The notes: a model not told the origin generated them from the letters alone. DNA of 64,000 nt from Streptomyces griseofuscus (GCF_014673495.1 NZ_CP051006.1:4092001-4156000); one strand, 5' to 3'. Shown: positions 36,240 to 46,750, numbered from the stretch's first letter. Program-made: numbers and translations.

Positions 36240-36782
36240 TCACTCGCCGGAGTCGGCCTCGCCGTCCTGCGGCTTGTCCGTGCCGTCGACATCCTCCTCC
36301 AGGCCCAGCTGCTCGACCAGCCACTTGTCGAACTCGATCGCGGCGCGCACCCAGCTGACCGTGGACGAGACGAAGTGGTTGAGGTCGACGCCGGTGCCGA
36401 TCAGCATCTGGGCCTCGCCGATGAGGCGGACCGTGCCGTCGTCGTGCGTGTGGGTGTAGACCTTGGGCCACAGGGTGCGGCGGTTCCAGTCGTCGACCGA
36501 TTCGAGGAGCTGGGCCTTGTCCTCGATCTGGTGCGGGCGGTCGTAGAAGGTCCGCACCGAGAAGACCGCGTGCTCGTCCTCCCCGCGGAACATGAAGTAG
36601 GTGCGGAACTGCTCCCAGGGCGCCGCGAGGTCGCCCTCCTCGTCGATGACGTACTTCAGCTCCATCTGTTCCAGGAGCTGCTTCACGAGGTCCTGATCCG
36701 GGAGGACGGGGCCGCCCGGTCCCTGGGGCTGCGGCTCGGGCTGGCCCCCGAAGTTCGGAATCGAGGACGGGTCGATGCTCAC
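36240..36782 (-). CDS. YbjN-domain protein
   Basis: 180 residues from GTG 36782 (SIDPSSIPNFGG), with a Pro/Gln-rich N-terminal 35 residues. The YbjN-like fold region (DLVKQLLEQMELKYVIDEEGDL, then FRTYFMFRGEDEHAVFSVRTFY) resembles secretion-chaperone-like proteins. The C-terminus is acidic. Cytosolic, function unknown. It converges on the mannosyltransferase-like gene with 13 bases between stops. Confidence 0.85.
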   Translation of the reverse strand: MSIDPSSIPNFGGQPEPQPQGPGGPVLPDQDLVKQLLEQMELKYVIDEEGDLAAPWEQFRTYFMFRGEDEHAVFSVRTFYDRPHQIEDKAQLLESVDDWNRRTLWPKVYTHTHDDGTVRLIGEAQMLIGTGVDLNHFVSSTVSWVRAAIEFDKWLVEQLGLEEDVDGTDKPQDGEADSGE

Positions 36783-36858
36783 CGTGTTTTTCCCTTCGTA
36801 CGGATCCCGCCATCCTCCCCCATGCGGGGAGGGGGGTGGCAAGCCCTGGCGGGCCCTG

Positions 36859-37095
36859 TCAGCCTTTGGCTGACATGATCCAGTGCCCGGACGGCGGGCC
36901 GGTGAACACACGGCGGCCGATATGGCGGGCCGGGGACGCGGCAGACGGGTGCTGCCGGGGGCCGCGCTTGCGGTCCCGGAGCAGGTGCCGTGCGCCGAGG
37001 CGCTTGAGTTCGGCGGCGGAAAACTGCCGCAGGGCGCGTACGGCACCCGGTGCACCGTGCAGAGCCGGCTGGACACGTCGAGGCGGCGGGGCCAC
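36859..37095 (-). pseudogene. Possible C-terminal remnant of a methyltransferase
   Basis: A 78-codon frame ending at 36859 reads FSAAELKRLGARHLLRD, then GRRVFTGPPSGHWIMSAKG before the stop. The tail resembles the end of class I SAM-dependent methyltransferases, but no SAM-binding part is present. The start at 37095 is arbitrary. It may simply be an accidental open frame, so confidence is low. The rest of 36783-37134 shows nothing else. Confidence 0.22.
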
Positions 37096-37134
37096 CGGCG
37101 GGCGCGGGCGCCGACGCGGTGACGGTGAACGTGA

Positions 37135-37165
37135 CGTACGAGGGCCCGGACCGAGCCCTCGTACG
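37135..37165 (-). terminator. Terminator of clpB
   Basis: A perfect 11-bp stem CGTACGAGGGC (37135-37145) with GCCCTCGTACG (37155-37165) and a nine-base loop, 26 bases past the clpB stop. Confidence 0.7.
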
Positions 37166-37190
37166 GTTCAGCGCGTTCACCGGGTGAGCG

Positions 37191-39788
<2,598 letters not shown>

Positions 39789-39856
39789 GTGTGCGTTCTC
39801 CTCCTAGACGTACCTCAGCCCTGCATCCCTCTGCTGACTTAACCAGCGTACATAAA

Positions 39857-39877
39857 GTTGAGTCTATTCCACTCAAG
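39857..39877. promoter_or_regulatory. HAIR operator (HspR site) of clpB
   Basis: GTTGAGT-N7-ACTCAAG matches the HspR-associated inverted repeat CTTGAGT-N7-ACTCAAG with one mismatch. It lies between divergent clpB and the PPOX gene. Confidence 0.88.
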
Positions 39878-39914
39878 GCTGCTCACGCACCGGTCTACGG
39901 CTAGGTTTCCGGGC

Positions 39915-40328
39915 ATGGCGAACCATTCCGTGGATCCGGGTTCCCCGGACGAGGCGTATCTCGGCTTCTGGCGCGAGCGGCATCTGTGCACACTGACGAC
40001 CATCCGCCCGGACGGCAGTCCGCACGTGGTGCCGGTCGGGGTGACGTACGACCCCGAGGCGCGCCTTGCCCGGGTCATCTGCAACGGGGCCAGCGCGAAG
40101 GCGGCCCATGTCCGCGCCGCCGGCCCCGAGGGCGCCCTCGCCGCCGTCTGCCAGGTCGACGGGCGCCGCTGGGCCACGCTGGAGGGGCGGGCGCACCTGT
40201 CCACGGACCCGGACCGGATCAGGGAGGCGGAGCGCCGCTACGCCGAGCGCTACACCCGCGAGCCCGCGCCGAACCCGGCCCGTGTGGTGATCGAGATCTC
40301 ACTGGAGAGGGCGCTGGGGCGGGGGTGA
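39915..40328 (+). CDS. PPOX-class flavin/F420-dependent oxidoreductase
   Basis: 137 residues from ATG 39915. The split-barrel pattern is clear: FWRERHLCTLTTIRPDGSPHVVPVGVTYD, then GRAHLSTDPDRIREAERRYAERY. Streptomyces members use F420 or FMN to reduce small molecules; which cofactor is used cannot be told. It is divergent from clpB with the HAIR element between them, so HspR may also affect its promoter. It ends 181 bases before the convergent Rieske-like gene. Confidence 0.9.
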   Translation: MANHSVDPGSPDEAYLGFWRERHLCTLTTIRPDGSPHVVPVGVTYDPEARLARVICNGASAKAAHVRAAGPEGALAAVCQVDGRRWATLEGRAHLSTDPDRIREAERRYAERYTREPAPNPARVVIEISLERALGRG

Positions 40329-40426
40329 ACGGTATGTGGAGGTCGAGTGACGCCACGGCGGTCGTGTTCGATTCGTTTCGGCCACTGTGGGAGTTGGGGC
40401 ATACCCCGAAATGTCGCCACGAACAA

Positions 40427-40465
40427 CAGCGGCGTCACCGTGTTCAGGTCACGGTGACGCCGCTG
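40427..40465. terminator. Bidirectional terminator
   Basis: A perfect 16-bp stem, CAGCGGCGTCACCGTG (40427-40442) with CACGGTGACGCCGCTG (40450-40465) and a seven-base loop. It ends both the PPOX gene and the peptide/Rieske-like operon. Confidence 0.85.
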
Positions 40466-40509
40466 CGGGGGGAAGCGCCTGAGCGATCTTTTACGACGGG
40501 GGAATCGCG

Positions 40510-40845
40510 TCAGGCACTGCGGGGGGTGGCCGAGATGGTTCTCAGGTCGGACTCCACCGGCTCGGTGAGCCGGTGATCCCGCTGGTCCAGGTTCACAAAG
40601 ATCATTCCGTACCGTATGGCACACCGCACCGGCTGAGGCGCCCCACGCGGCTTGCGCAGGCACCGGTAGGCCCGGACGTCCTCCTCGTCGTCGCGCGTGA
40701 CGACGACCGGCTCACCGAAGACGGTCACCATCAGCGAGTCCCCCGGGTGGGGAATCGCGGTCACCAGATCGATGAAGTGCCAGCCGGAACGGTAGGCGGT
40801 GACCATCTCACGGCGGAAGGAGCGGTCGTCGGGTGGCGTGGTCAC
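40510..40845 (-). CDS. Rieske-like small protein with cluster histidines replaced
   Basis: 111 residues from GTG 40845, one base after the stop of the DTKWP peptide gene, so the two are almost certainly one operon. The sequence follows the N-terminal Rieske domain of ring-hydroxylating oxygenases: SGWHFIDLVTAIPHPGDSL, FGEPVVVTRDDEEDVRAYR, then MIFVNLDQ. Where a Rieske protein has C-x-H and C-x-x-H, this one has CLR and CAIR, ten residues apart (normally about 15-17). Both Cys are kept and both His are Arg. It therefore cannot bind a classical Rieske cluster. It may be a structural or peptide-binding relative. Family resemblance is judged by eye. Confidence 0.6.
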   Translation of the reverse strand: MTTPPDDRSFRREMVTAYRSGWHFIDLVTAIPHPGDSLMVTVFGEPVVVTRDDEEDVRAYRCLRKPRGAPQPVRCAIRYGMIFVNLDQRDHRLTEPVESDLRTISATPRSA

Positions 40846-40846
40846 A

Positions 40847-41030
40847 TCAGCTCCCGGCTACCGAAGGCCACTTGGTGTCCGTCGGCCACTTGGTGTCCGC
40901 GGGCACGGCGTTCGTCACGCCGGCCGCCGCCACCGAGGGCCACTTGGTGTCACCGGGCCACTTCGTGTCCGCGCGCACCACGCTGCCCGCGTCGAGCGTG
41001 GCCACCGAGGGCCACTTCGTGTCTGCGCGC
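40847..41030 (-). repeat. In-frame DTKWP coding repeats
   Basis: Five copies of a 15-base unit of the form GAC-ACN-AAG-TGG-CC(N) lie within the peptide gene, arranged 1+2+2. GACACCAAGTGG is shared exactly by several copies and recurs at 57581-57592 on the same strand. Confidence 0.85.
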
Positions 41031-41146
41031 AGATCACTCTTCGCACCGAAGGGGCCACTCAGCACTCCAAGGGCCACAACGGCGGAGAAGGTGGCGACCA
41101 GCCCCGAGCGAATCATCTTCTTGCCCATGGTCGACTTCGTCCTCAC
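40847..41146 (-). CDS. Secreted repeat peptide with five DTKWP units
   Basis: 99 residues from GTG 41146, preceded by AAGGGGA seven bases upstream; the ATG at 41128 is an alternative, and a longer frame from 41209 lacks a ribosome site. A Sec-type signal (KKMIRSGLVATFSAVVALG) spans about 9-31. The rest has five exact DTKWP copies at residues 42-46, 60-64, 66-70, 84-88 and 90-94, in three blocks: ADTKWPSVA, ADTKWPGDTKWPSVA and ADTKWPTDTKWPSVA. Codons differ between copies (ACC/ACG for Thr), so the peptide, not only the DNA, is conserved. Likely exported, perhaps processed into short peptides. Function unknown. Divergent from LuxR regulator A. Confidence 0.8.
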   Translation of the reverse strand: MRTKSTMGKKMIRSGLVATFSAVVALGVLSGPFGAKSDLRADTKWPSVATLDAGSVVRADTKWPGDTKWPSVAAAGVTNAVPADTKWPTDTKWPSVAGS

Positions 41147-41233
41147 TTGAAGGTCCCCTTCTTCCCCCGTCGGATAAGACGATGGCTCATTCGGGCACAT
41201 CATGACCACACAATCAGTGCATCATGTTCCTGC

Positions 41234-42244
41234 ATGTTCAGGACCCTGGGGGGTGGAGATTTGACTTCAAATCGGCACAATACGGTACATCCCCATGCGG
41301 TCACCGAACTGTGCGAGGAAGGGGGCCGACTTTACGCCAACGCCCTGCGTACCGGACGGGTCTCCCGTGCCGACGTGATATCGGCTCCCTGCTTGATGGA
41401 GTTCGCCCTGCTCCACCCGGATCCGGACGACCCCGACTGGCTGCGCCCGGTGCCCCCGGCCGTGGCGCTGGCCCAACGGCTCTCGCCGCTCGAACGCGAG
41501 ATAGCAGATCGCCGGCGCTGGGCCGTCGAACTCTCCGACATTTTCGAGCCGTTCCTCGCGCTGAGCACCCAGACGGCCTCGATGACCGACTCGATCACCG
41601 TGCTGGAGGGCAGCGACCGCATCAACGCCGCGCTCGACCTGGCCACCACCGAATGCCGTTCCTCGGTGCTCACCGTCCAACCGAGCAACCACTTCACCGA
41701 GCGCAACGTACGCCAGGGCCTGGAGCGCGACACCGCCCTGGTGGAACGGGGCGTGCACATCCGCACCCTCTACCAGCACACGGTCCGCTACAACCTCAAG
41801 CAGATCGGTTACGTCGCCCAGCTCACCAGCGGCAAGGTGGAGTACCGCACCATCGACGAACTGGTCGAACGGCTCATCATCTGCGACGAGTCGGTCGCCT
41901 TCATCCCCACCCGCGACGACCAGCAGGTGGCCCTGGAACTGCGCAACCCCGGGCTCATCCGCTACCTCATCAAGGTGTTCGAGTTCATGTGGAACCGCGC
42001 GGTACCACTGACCGCGGGCGCCCCGTACGAGACCGCGCCCGACGGCATCACCGAGATCCAGCACTCCATCGCCAAGCTGCTGGTGGAGGGTCATGTGGAC
42101 GAGGCCATCGCGCGCCGGCTCGGGATGAACGTACGCACCTGCCGCGCCCATATCGCCCGGCTCGCCCAGGCGCTCGGCAGCGGCAGCCGGGCTCAACTGG
42201 GCTTCCTCATCGCCCAGTCCGGCATGCTGGACCGGGACCTCTGA
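41234..42244 (+). CDS. LuxR-type regulator A
   Basis: 336 residues from ATG 41234; a TTG at 41261 (nine residues in) has a purine-rich stretch before it and is possible. The N-terminal half has the block ELCEEGGRLYANALRTGRVS and ALLHPDPDDPDWLRPVPP. The middle has VLTVQPSNHFTER, like TrmB-type ligand domains. The C-terminus is a LuxR/GerE HTH: HSIAKLLVEGHVDEAIARRL, then GMNVRTCRAHIARLAQALG. No membrane segment. Probably a cytosolic one-component regulator of the divergent peptide operon (inference from position). Confidence 0.88.
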   Translation: MFRTLGGGDLTSNRHNTVHPHAVTELCEEGGRLYANALRTGRVSRADVISAPCLMEFALLHPDPDDPDWLRPVPPAVALAQRLSPLEREIADRRRWAVELSDIFEPFLALSTQTASMTDSITVLEGSDRINAALDLATTECRSSVLTVQPSNHFTERNVRQGLERDTALVERGVHIRTLYQHTVRYNLKQIGYVAQLTSGKVEYRTIDELVERLIICDESVAFIPTRDDQQVALELRNPGLIRYLIKVFEFMWNRAVPLTAGAPYETAPDGITEIQHSIAKLLVEGHVDEAIARRLGMNVRTCRAHIARLAQALGSGSRAQLGFLIAQSGMLDRDL

Positions 42245-42248
42245 GCCG

Positions 42249-42403
42249 ATGACCGCGGCACAGCCGCACCCGCGACACGGCGTCGAGGAGCTGTGTGCGC
42301 AGGGCCGCGCGATGGACGAACGCGCCCTGCGCACCGGGCGGACCGACGCCACCGGCGCCGAGCGCACCATGGCCCTTGAGATCCGTCGGGCGGAGGGGAC
42401 GCG
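42249..42403 (+). pseudogene. Internally deleted copy of the LuxR regulator family
   Basis: Starting at ATG 42249 the frame reads HGVEELCAQGRAMDERALRTGR, matching the N-terminal block of regulators A and B. A few residues later it reads ERTMALEIRR, which matches the mid-domain DRTMALELRHP of regulator B that normally sits about 190 residues further on. The frame then runs into the antisense of regulator B. This is a third family copy that has lost most of its middle and its HTH. Confidence 0.65.
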
Positions 42404-42406
42404 GGC

Positions 42407-43423
42407 TCACAACGAGGCGTCCCGGGCGGCCGGCAGGCCCCTGCCGCTGCCGTCCAGGCCCGCCTGGGCGATGCGCACCCCCAGCTGGGTACGGCTCGCC
42501 GCGCCCAGGGTCTCCGACAGGCGGGCGATGTGCGCGCGGCAGGTGCGCACGCTGATGCCGAGCCGCTCGGCGATCACCGCGTCCTGGTGGCCCTCGGCGA
42601 GCAGCGCCGCGATGGACTGCTCGCGGTGCGAGATGCCCTCGATACCGGTGTCCGGCAGCGGCGCGGTGAGCGGGATGGCGAGCCGCCACAGCCGCTCGAA
42701 GACGGTCACCAGGTACTCCACCAGCGCCGGGTGGCGCAGCTCCAGGGCCATGGTGCGGTCGGCGTTCGCCGGGATGAAGGCCACGGTGCGGTCGAAGAGG
42801 ATGAGCCGGTCGATGACCTCGTCCAGCGTGCGGGCCTCCACCGTGTCGCCCATCAGCTCCAGGTAGTTGAGCAGCCCCTGTCCGTGCCGGGCCACATGCG
42901 TGTACAGGTCCCGCATCCGCACGCCCCGCCCGCGCAGGGCCAGCGCCCGGTGCAGGCCCTCGGTCAGCTCGGCCTCCCGGCGGATGCCGCCCGGCTGGAC
43001 GGTGAGCACCTCGGTGGTGCACGCCTGCGTCGCCTCGTCCATCGCGGCCTGGATCCGGGACAGCCCGTCCAGCACCCGTACCGCACTGCCCCCGCCCGGC
43101 GCCGCGAGCGCCTGCGACTGGCCGAGCCCGGCGTACCACTCGAAAGCGGCCACCGCCGAGCCCACCCGGCGCTGGCTCTCACTGACCTCGTCGTAGACCC
43201 CGCGCAGCAGCCGGGTCATGACCTCCTGCGGGGAGGTGGGGACCAGCCAGTCCATGTCGTCGGGGTCCGGGTGCAGCAGGGCCAGTTCCAGCAGGCAGGG
43301 CACCGCCTCGGCCTCGACGCGCGGCACCCGGCCCCGGCGCACCGCCCGTTCGTACACGCGGTCCCCGGCCTCGCACAGCCGGTCGGCACCGTGAGGATGC
43401 TGCTCCGCCCTCCGCCCGGCCAT
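42407..43423 (-). CDS. LuxR-type regulator B (paralogue of A)
   Basis: 338 residues from ATG 43423, with GGGTGGA about seven bases upstream. Same architecture as regulator A: RLCEAGDRVYERAVRRGRV and LALLHPDPDDMDWLVP at the N-terminus, VLTVQPGGIRREAELTEGL in the middle, TMALELRHPALVEYLV, and a C-terminal HTH (EQSIAALLAEGHQDAVIAERL, GISVRTCRAHIARLSETLG). Transcribed toward A; the deleted third copy lies between them. Likely diverged by duplication at this locus. Confidence 0.87.
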   Translation of the reverse strand: MAGRRAEQHPHGADRLCEAGDRVYERAVRRGRVPRVEAEAVPCLLELALLHPDPDDMDWLVPTSPQEVMTRLLRGVYDEVSESQRRVGSAVAAFEWYAGLGQSQALAAPGGGSAVRVLDGLSRIQAAMDEATQACTTEVLTVQPGGIRREAELTEGLHRALALRGRGVRMRDLYTHVARHGQGLLNYLELMGDTVEARTLDEVIDRLILFDRTVAFIPANADRTMALELRHPALVEYLVTVFERLWRLAIPLTAPLPDTGIEGISHREQSIAALLAEGHQDAVIAERLGISVRTCRAHIARLSETLGAASRTQLGVRIAQAGLDGSGRGLPAARDASL

Positions 43424-43632
43424 CGCGCATTCCACCCCCGGTGTGCTGCCACTTCCGCAGCGCAACTATGCGTGGCGCCGACCGGGTCCGCAACACGGCT
43501 CCCCGCACCCCGACGGGCGTTAACCGCCGCCTTGCGGGGGTATCTCCCGGGCTCCGTGCCGCGCACCGCGACCAGCCGCCGCCGGCTCCGGACACCCGCC
43601 CGGAACCCCGGCCGCCGTACCCCGCGGACGGG

Positions 43633-44739
43633 TTATTTCAGGCCGATCGCGGCGCACTGCGCCTTGAACTTGGCGGTGCAGATGTCGTCCACGGTGTAGA
43701 TGCCGTCCGCGATGACCGTGTCCTTGATGGTCTTGCGCGTCAGGGCGCTCACCTGGACCAGCTTGGACGGGATGTTCTTGGTGGTGGGGCTGTCCACCTT
43801 GTCCTCGGTGAGCGCGTCGAACTGGATGTCCTTGCCCTGGACCTTGGAGACGGCCATCTGCGCGGCGGCCTCGGCCTCGTCCGGGTAGGACTTGTAGACG
43901 CTCATGTACTGCTCGCCCGCCACCACCCGCTGTACGGCGTCCAGCTCGGCGTCCTGGCCGGTGACCGGCGGCAGGCTGGTGACACCCGCGGCCTTCAGGG
44001 CCTTGATGACACCGCCCGCCATGCCGTCGTTGGCGGAGTAGACGCCCGCGATGTTGCCCGCGCCGATCTGGCTGATCGCCTTCGCCATGTTGGCCTGGGC
44101 GTTCTCCGGCTTCCAGTCCGTGGTGTCGTAGCTGGCCGCGATGGTCACCTTGCCGTTCAGCTCGGAGAGCGCGCCCTCCTTGAACTGCTTGGCGTTCGGG
44201 TCGGTGGGCGAGCCGTTCATCATCACGATCTTCGTGGCGGTGCTCGCGTTCGAGCCGAGCGCGTCCAGCAGCGAGCGGCCCTGCACCTCGCCGACGAGCT
44301 CGTTGTCGAAGGAGACGTACGCGCTGATCGGGCCCTCGGCCAGGCGGTCGTAGGCGATGACCGGGATGCCCGCGTCCTTGGCCTTCTTCACCTCGCCCGC
44401 GATGGCGCGCGAGTCGACGGCGTCCAGCAGGATCACATCGACCTTGTCGTCGATCATCTTCTGCATCTGGCCGGACTGCTTCGCCGCGTCCGCGTTCGCG
44501 TTCTCGTACTCGACCTTGCCCTGCTTGGCGGTCAGGTCGGAGACCTTGCTCTTGATGATGGGGTAGTCGAACTTGTCGTAGCGCGTGTTGGTCTTCTCCG
44601 GCAGCAGCAGACCCACGGTGAGGTCGTCGCCCTTGGCCGGGCTCGCGCTCGTGCTGTCCCCCGTCGCGTTCAGGACGCCGCAGCCGGCCAGCGAGAGGGT
44701 CGCCGCGGAGGCGGCCACGGACAGGGCGATACGGCGCAT
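43633..44739 (-). CDS. Sugar-binding lipoprotein, XylF/Peripla_BP type
   Basis: 368 residues from ATG 44739 (GAAGTGAG ribosome site). The lipobox LSLAGC gives a lipid-anchored Cys near residue 20. The type I periplasmic-binding fold follows (VGLLLPEKTNTRYDKFDYP, VDVILLDAVDSRAIAGEV, ISAYVSFDNELVGEVQG) and is closest to D-xylose-binding proteins. No ATPase or permease gene is adjacent in this window, so its transporter partner is elsewhere or it acts as a solitary receptor. The 320-base stretch upstream holds its promoter and the hspR terminator. Confidence 0.9.
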   Translation of the reverse strand: MRRIALSVAASAATLSLAGCGVLNATGDSTSASPAKGDDLTVGLLLPEKTNTRYDKFDYPIIKSKVSDLTAKQGKVEYENANADAAKQSGQMQKMIDDKVDVILLDAVDSRAIAGEVKKAKDAGIPVIAYDRLAEGPISAYVSFDNELVGEVQGRSLLDALGSNASTATKIVMMNGSPTDPNAKQFKEGALSELNGKVTIAASYDTTDWKPENAQANMAKAISQIGAGNIAGVYSANDGMAGGVIKALKAAGVTSLPPVTGQDAELDAVQRVVAGEQYMSVYKSYPDEAEAAAQMAVSKVQGKDIQFDALTEDKVDSPTTKNIPSKLVQVSALTRKTIKDTVIADGIYTVDDICTAKFKAQCAAIGLK

Positions 44740-45020
44740 ACGAGGGCTCACTTCACGTGTGTTTCGGACGTGGGTGCTGCTATAGGACCCAGGTGTCTGA
44801 AAAGACAACGCGGAGCCGACAGCCGGCGTCAAGAAGCCTTGCTTAACGAGTGGGCAACACTACGCGCCGTCCAACATGTGAAAGCAATGGGGAAACCTCT
44901 CCAAACACTCTTTACGGACCGTCCATCCAAGGGGAGTTCACGAGGCGGCAAAGAATGGGTTGTGCCCGCGCCGCGTCCGTCGGGTCCGTCACCGGAGCCG
45001 CCGGGTGCGGGGACGGCGAA

Positions 45021-45051
45021 GGGCCCGCGGACGGGATGCGTCCGCGGGCCC
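45021..45051. terminator. Terminator of the dnaK operon
   Basis: A perfect 13-bp stem GGGCCCGCGGACG (45021-45033) with CGTCCGCGGGCCC (45039-45051) and a five-base loop, 27 bases past the hspR stop. Confidence 0.8.
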
Positions 45052-45077
45052 CTCGCCGTGCGTGGTACGGCGGATGC

Positions 45078-45533
45078 TCAGTCGCCCTGCTGCGGGGACC
45101 GCTTGGGCCGCCACACGACCAGCGCGCTGGTCTGCTGGACCTCCTGATACGGGACCAGGTCCCGCCGGTAGGAGGCGTGCACGGCGGCCTCGCGCTGACG
45201 CATGGTGGCCGCCGCTCCGTCCAGGGCCGACTCCAGCTCCGCGACACGGGACTGGAGCGCGGCGACCTGGTTCTCCAGTTCGATGATGCGCTTGATGCCG
45301 GCCAGGTTGATGCCCTCGTCCTGCGACAACTGCTGCACCTGGCGGAGCAGTTCGATGTCACGGGCCGAGTAGCGCCGGCCCCGGCCCGCGGTGCGGTCCG
45401 GGGAGACCAGGCCCAGGCGGTCGTACTGGCGCAGCGTCTGCGGGTGGAGTCCGGAGAGCTGGGCCGCCACCGAGATGACGTAGACCGGGGACTCCTCGGT
45501 CAGTTCGTACGGATTGCGCCGGCGGCCTTCCAT
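45078..45533 (-). CDS. hspR: HspR, MerR-family repressor of heat-shock genes
   Basis: 151 residues from ATG 45533. A TTG at 45542 would overlap dnaJ, and a GTG at 45536 is also possible. The MerR-type winged helix (YVISVAAQLSGLHPQTLRQYDRLGLVSP) spans about 15-45, then RRYSARDIELLRQVQQLS and a coiled coil of about 40 residues. HspR binds HAIR sites and uses DnaK as co-repressor in S. coelicolor (established). It is the last gene of its own operon, which is the expected feedback arrangement. Confidence 0.96.
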   Translation of the reverse strand: MEGRRRNPYELTEESPVYVISVAAQLSGLHPQTLRQYDRLGLVSPDRTAGRGRRYSARDIELLRQVQQLSQDEGINLAGIKRIIELENQVAALQSRVAELESALDGAAATMRQREAAVHASYRRDLVPYQEVQQTSALVVWRPKRSPQQGD

Positions 45534-45538
45534 CACGC

Positions 45539-46714
45539 TCAAGCTCCCTTCGCGGCCTCGAACAGCTCCGCCCGCGGGTCCTCGCCCGCGGTCGCCTCGC
45601 GATACGCCTCCAGTGCGTCACGAGCCTTCCCCGACAGGTCCTCCGGGACACTCACCTCGACGGTGACCAGGAGGTCGCCGCGGGTGCCGTCCTTGCGGAC
45701 CGCGCCCTTGCCGCGGGCCCGCATGGTCCTGCCGTTCGGAGTGCCCGGGGGCAGCTTCAGGGTGACCGGCGGGCCGCCGAGGGTCGGCACCCGCACCTCG
45801 CCGCCGAGCGCGGCCTCCGCGAAGGTGACCGGGACGGTCACCGTGAGGTTGTCGCCCTTGCGGCCGAACACCGGGTGCTCGCCCACGTGCACGGTCACAT
45901 ACAGATCGCCGGCCGGTCCGCCCCGCTCGCCGGGGGCGCCCTTGCCGCGCAGCCGGATCCGCTGCCCGTCGGTGACACCCGCCGGGATGCGGACCTGCAT
46001 GGTGCGCGAGGACTTGGCGCGTCCGCTGCCCTTGCAGTCCGGGCAGGGGTTCTCGGCGATCAGACCGCGGCCCTTGCAGTCGGGGCAGGGGTCGGTCAGC
46101 GAGAAGCCGCCGCCCGAGCCCCGGGCGATCTGACCGGTGCCGACACAGGTCGGGCACACCCGGGGCGTGCCGTTCTTGTCGCCGGTGCCGGAACAGGCCT
46201 TGCAGGGCTGCTGGGAGGTCATCCGCAGCGGCACCGTGGCCCCCTCGATCGCCTCGGTGAAGCTGAGGGTGACCTCGGTGTCCACGTCCTGGCCGCGGCG
46301 CGGCTGCGTACGGGTCGCCCCGCCCGCGCCGCCGCGGTTGAACAGGCCCCCGAAGACATCGCCGAGCCCGCCGCCGAAGCCGCCGCTCTGGGCGGTGCCG
46401 CCGCCTCCGAAGAGGTCGCCCAGGTCGAAGTTGAAGTTGCCGCCGCCGGCGCCCGGCCCGGGGCCGAAGCCGCCGTTGCCGAACAGGGCGCGCGCCTCGT
46501 CGTACTCCTTGCGCTTCTTGGGGTCGCCGAGGACATCGTTCGCCTCGGAGATCTCCTTGAAACGCTCCTCGGCCTTGGCGTTGCCCTTGTTGGCGTCCGG
46601 GTGGAACTCGCGCGCGAGCTTCCGGTACGCCTTCTTGATCTCGGCCTCGGTGGCGTCCTTGGGGACGCCGAGGACCTTGTAGAAGTCCTTCTCGATGAAG
46701 TCCTTGGTGCTCAT
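45539..46714 (-). CDS. dnaJ: DnaJ co-chaperone
   Basis: 391 residues. The J domain (DFYKVLGVPKDATEAEIKKAY, HPD in FHPDANKG) covers about 10-75. A Gly/Phe region is followed by four zinc-finger repeats CKACSGTG, CPTCVGTG, CPDCKGRG and CPDCKGSG, and C-terminal substrate-binding beta domains. It stimulates the DnaK ATPase and delivers unfolded clients. Five bases separate its stop from hspR. Confidence 0.97.
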   Translation of the reverse strand: MSTKDFIEKDFYKVLGVPKDATEAEIKKAYRKLAREFHPDANKGNAKAEERFKEISEANDVLGDPKKRKEYDEARALFGNGGFGPGPGAGGGNFNFDLGDLFGGGGTAQSGGFGGGLGDVFGGLFNRGGAGGATRTQPRRGQDVDTEVTLSFTEAIEGATVPLRMTSQQPCKACSGTGDKNGTPRVCPTCVGTGQIARGSGGGFSLTDPCPDCKGRGLIAENPCPDCKGSGRAKSSRTMQVRIPAGVTDGQRIRLRGKGAPGERGGPAGDLYVTVHVGEHPVFGRKGDNLTVTVPVTFAEAALGGEVRVPTLGGPPVTLKLPPGTPNGRTMRARGKGAVRKDGTRGDLLVTVEVSVPEDLSGKARDALEAYREATAGEDPRAELFEAAKGA

Positions 46715-46750
46715 CCCCGACGTCCCTCCTTCCCGTCCGCTGTGATTACG

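Noticed and set aside
37100..37190. A plus-strand end reading ADAVTVNVTYEGPDRALVRF before a stop, like the tail of a gene
   Set aside because: It coincides with the clpB terminator stem (37135-37165), which explains its order without a gene.
43441..45147. A 568-codon plus-strand frame over the sugar-binding lipoprotein
   Set aside because: The minus-strand gene has a lipobox and binding-protein fold; the plus frame has neither.
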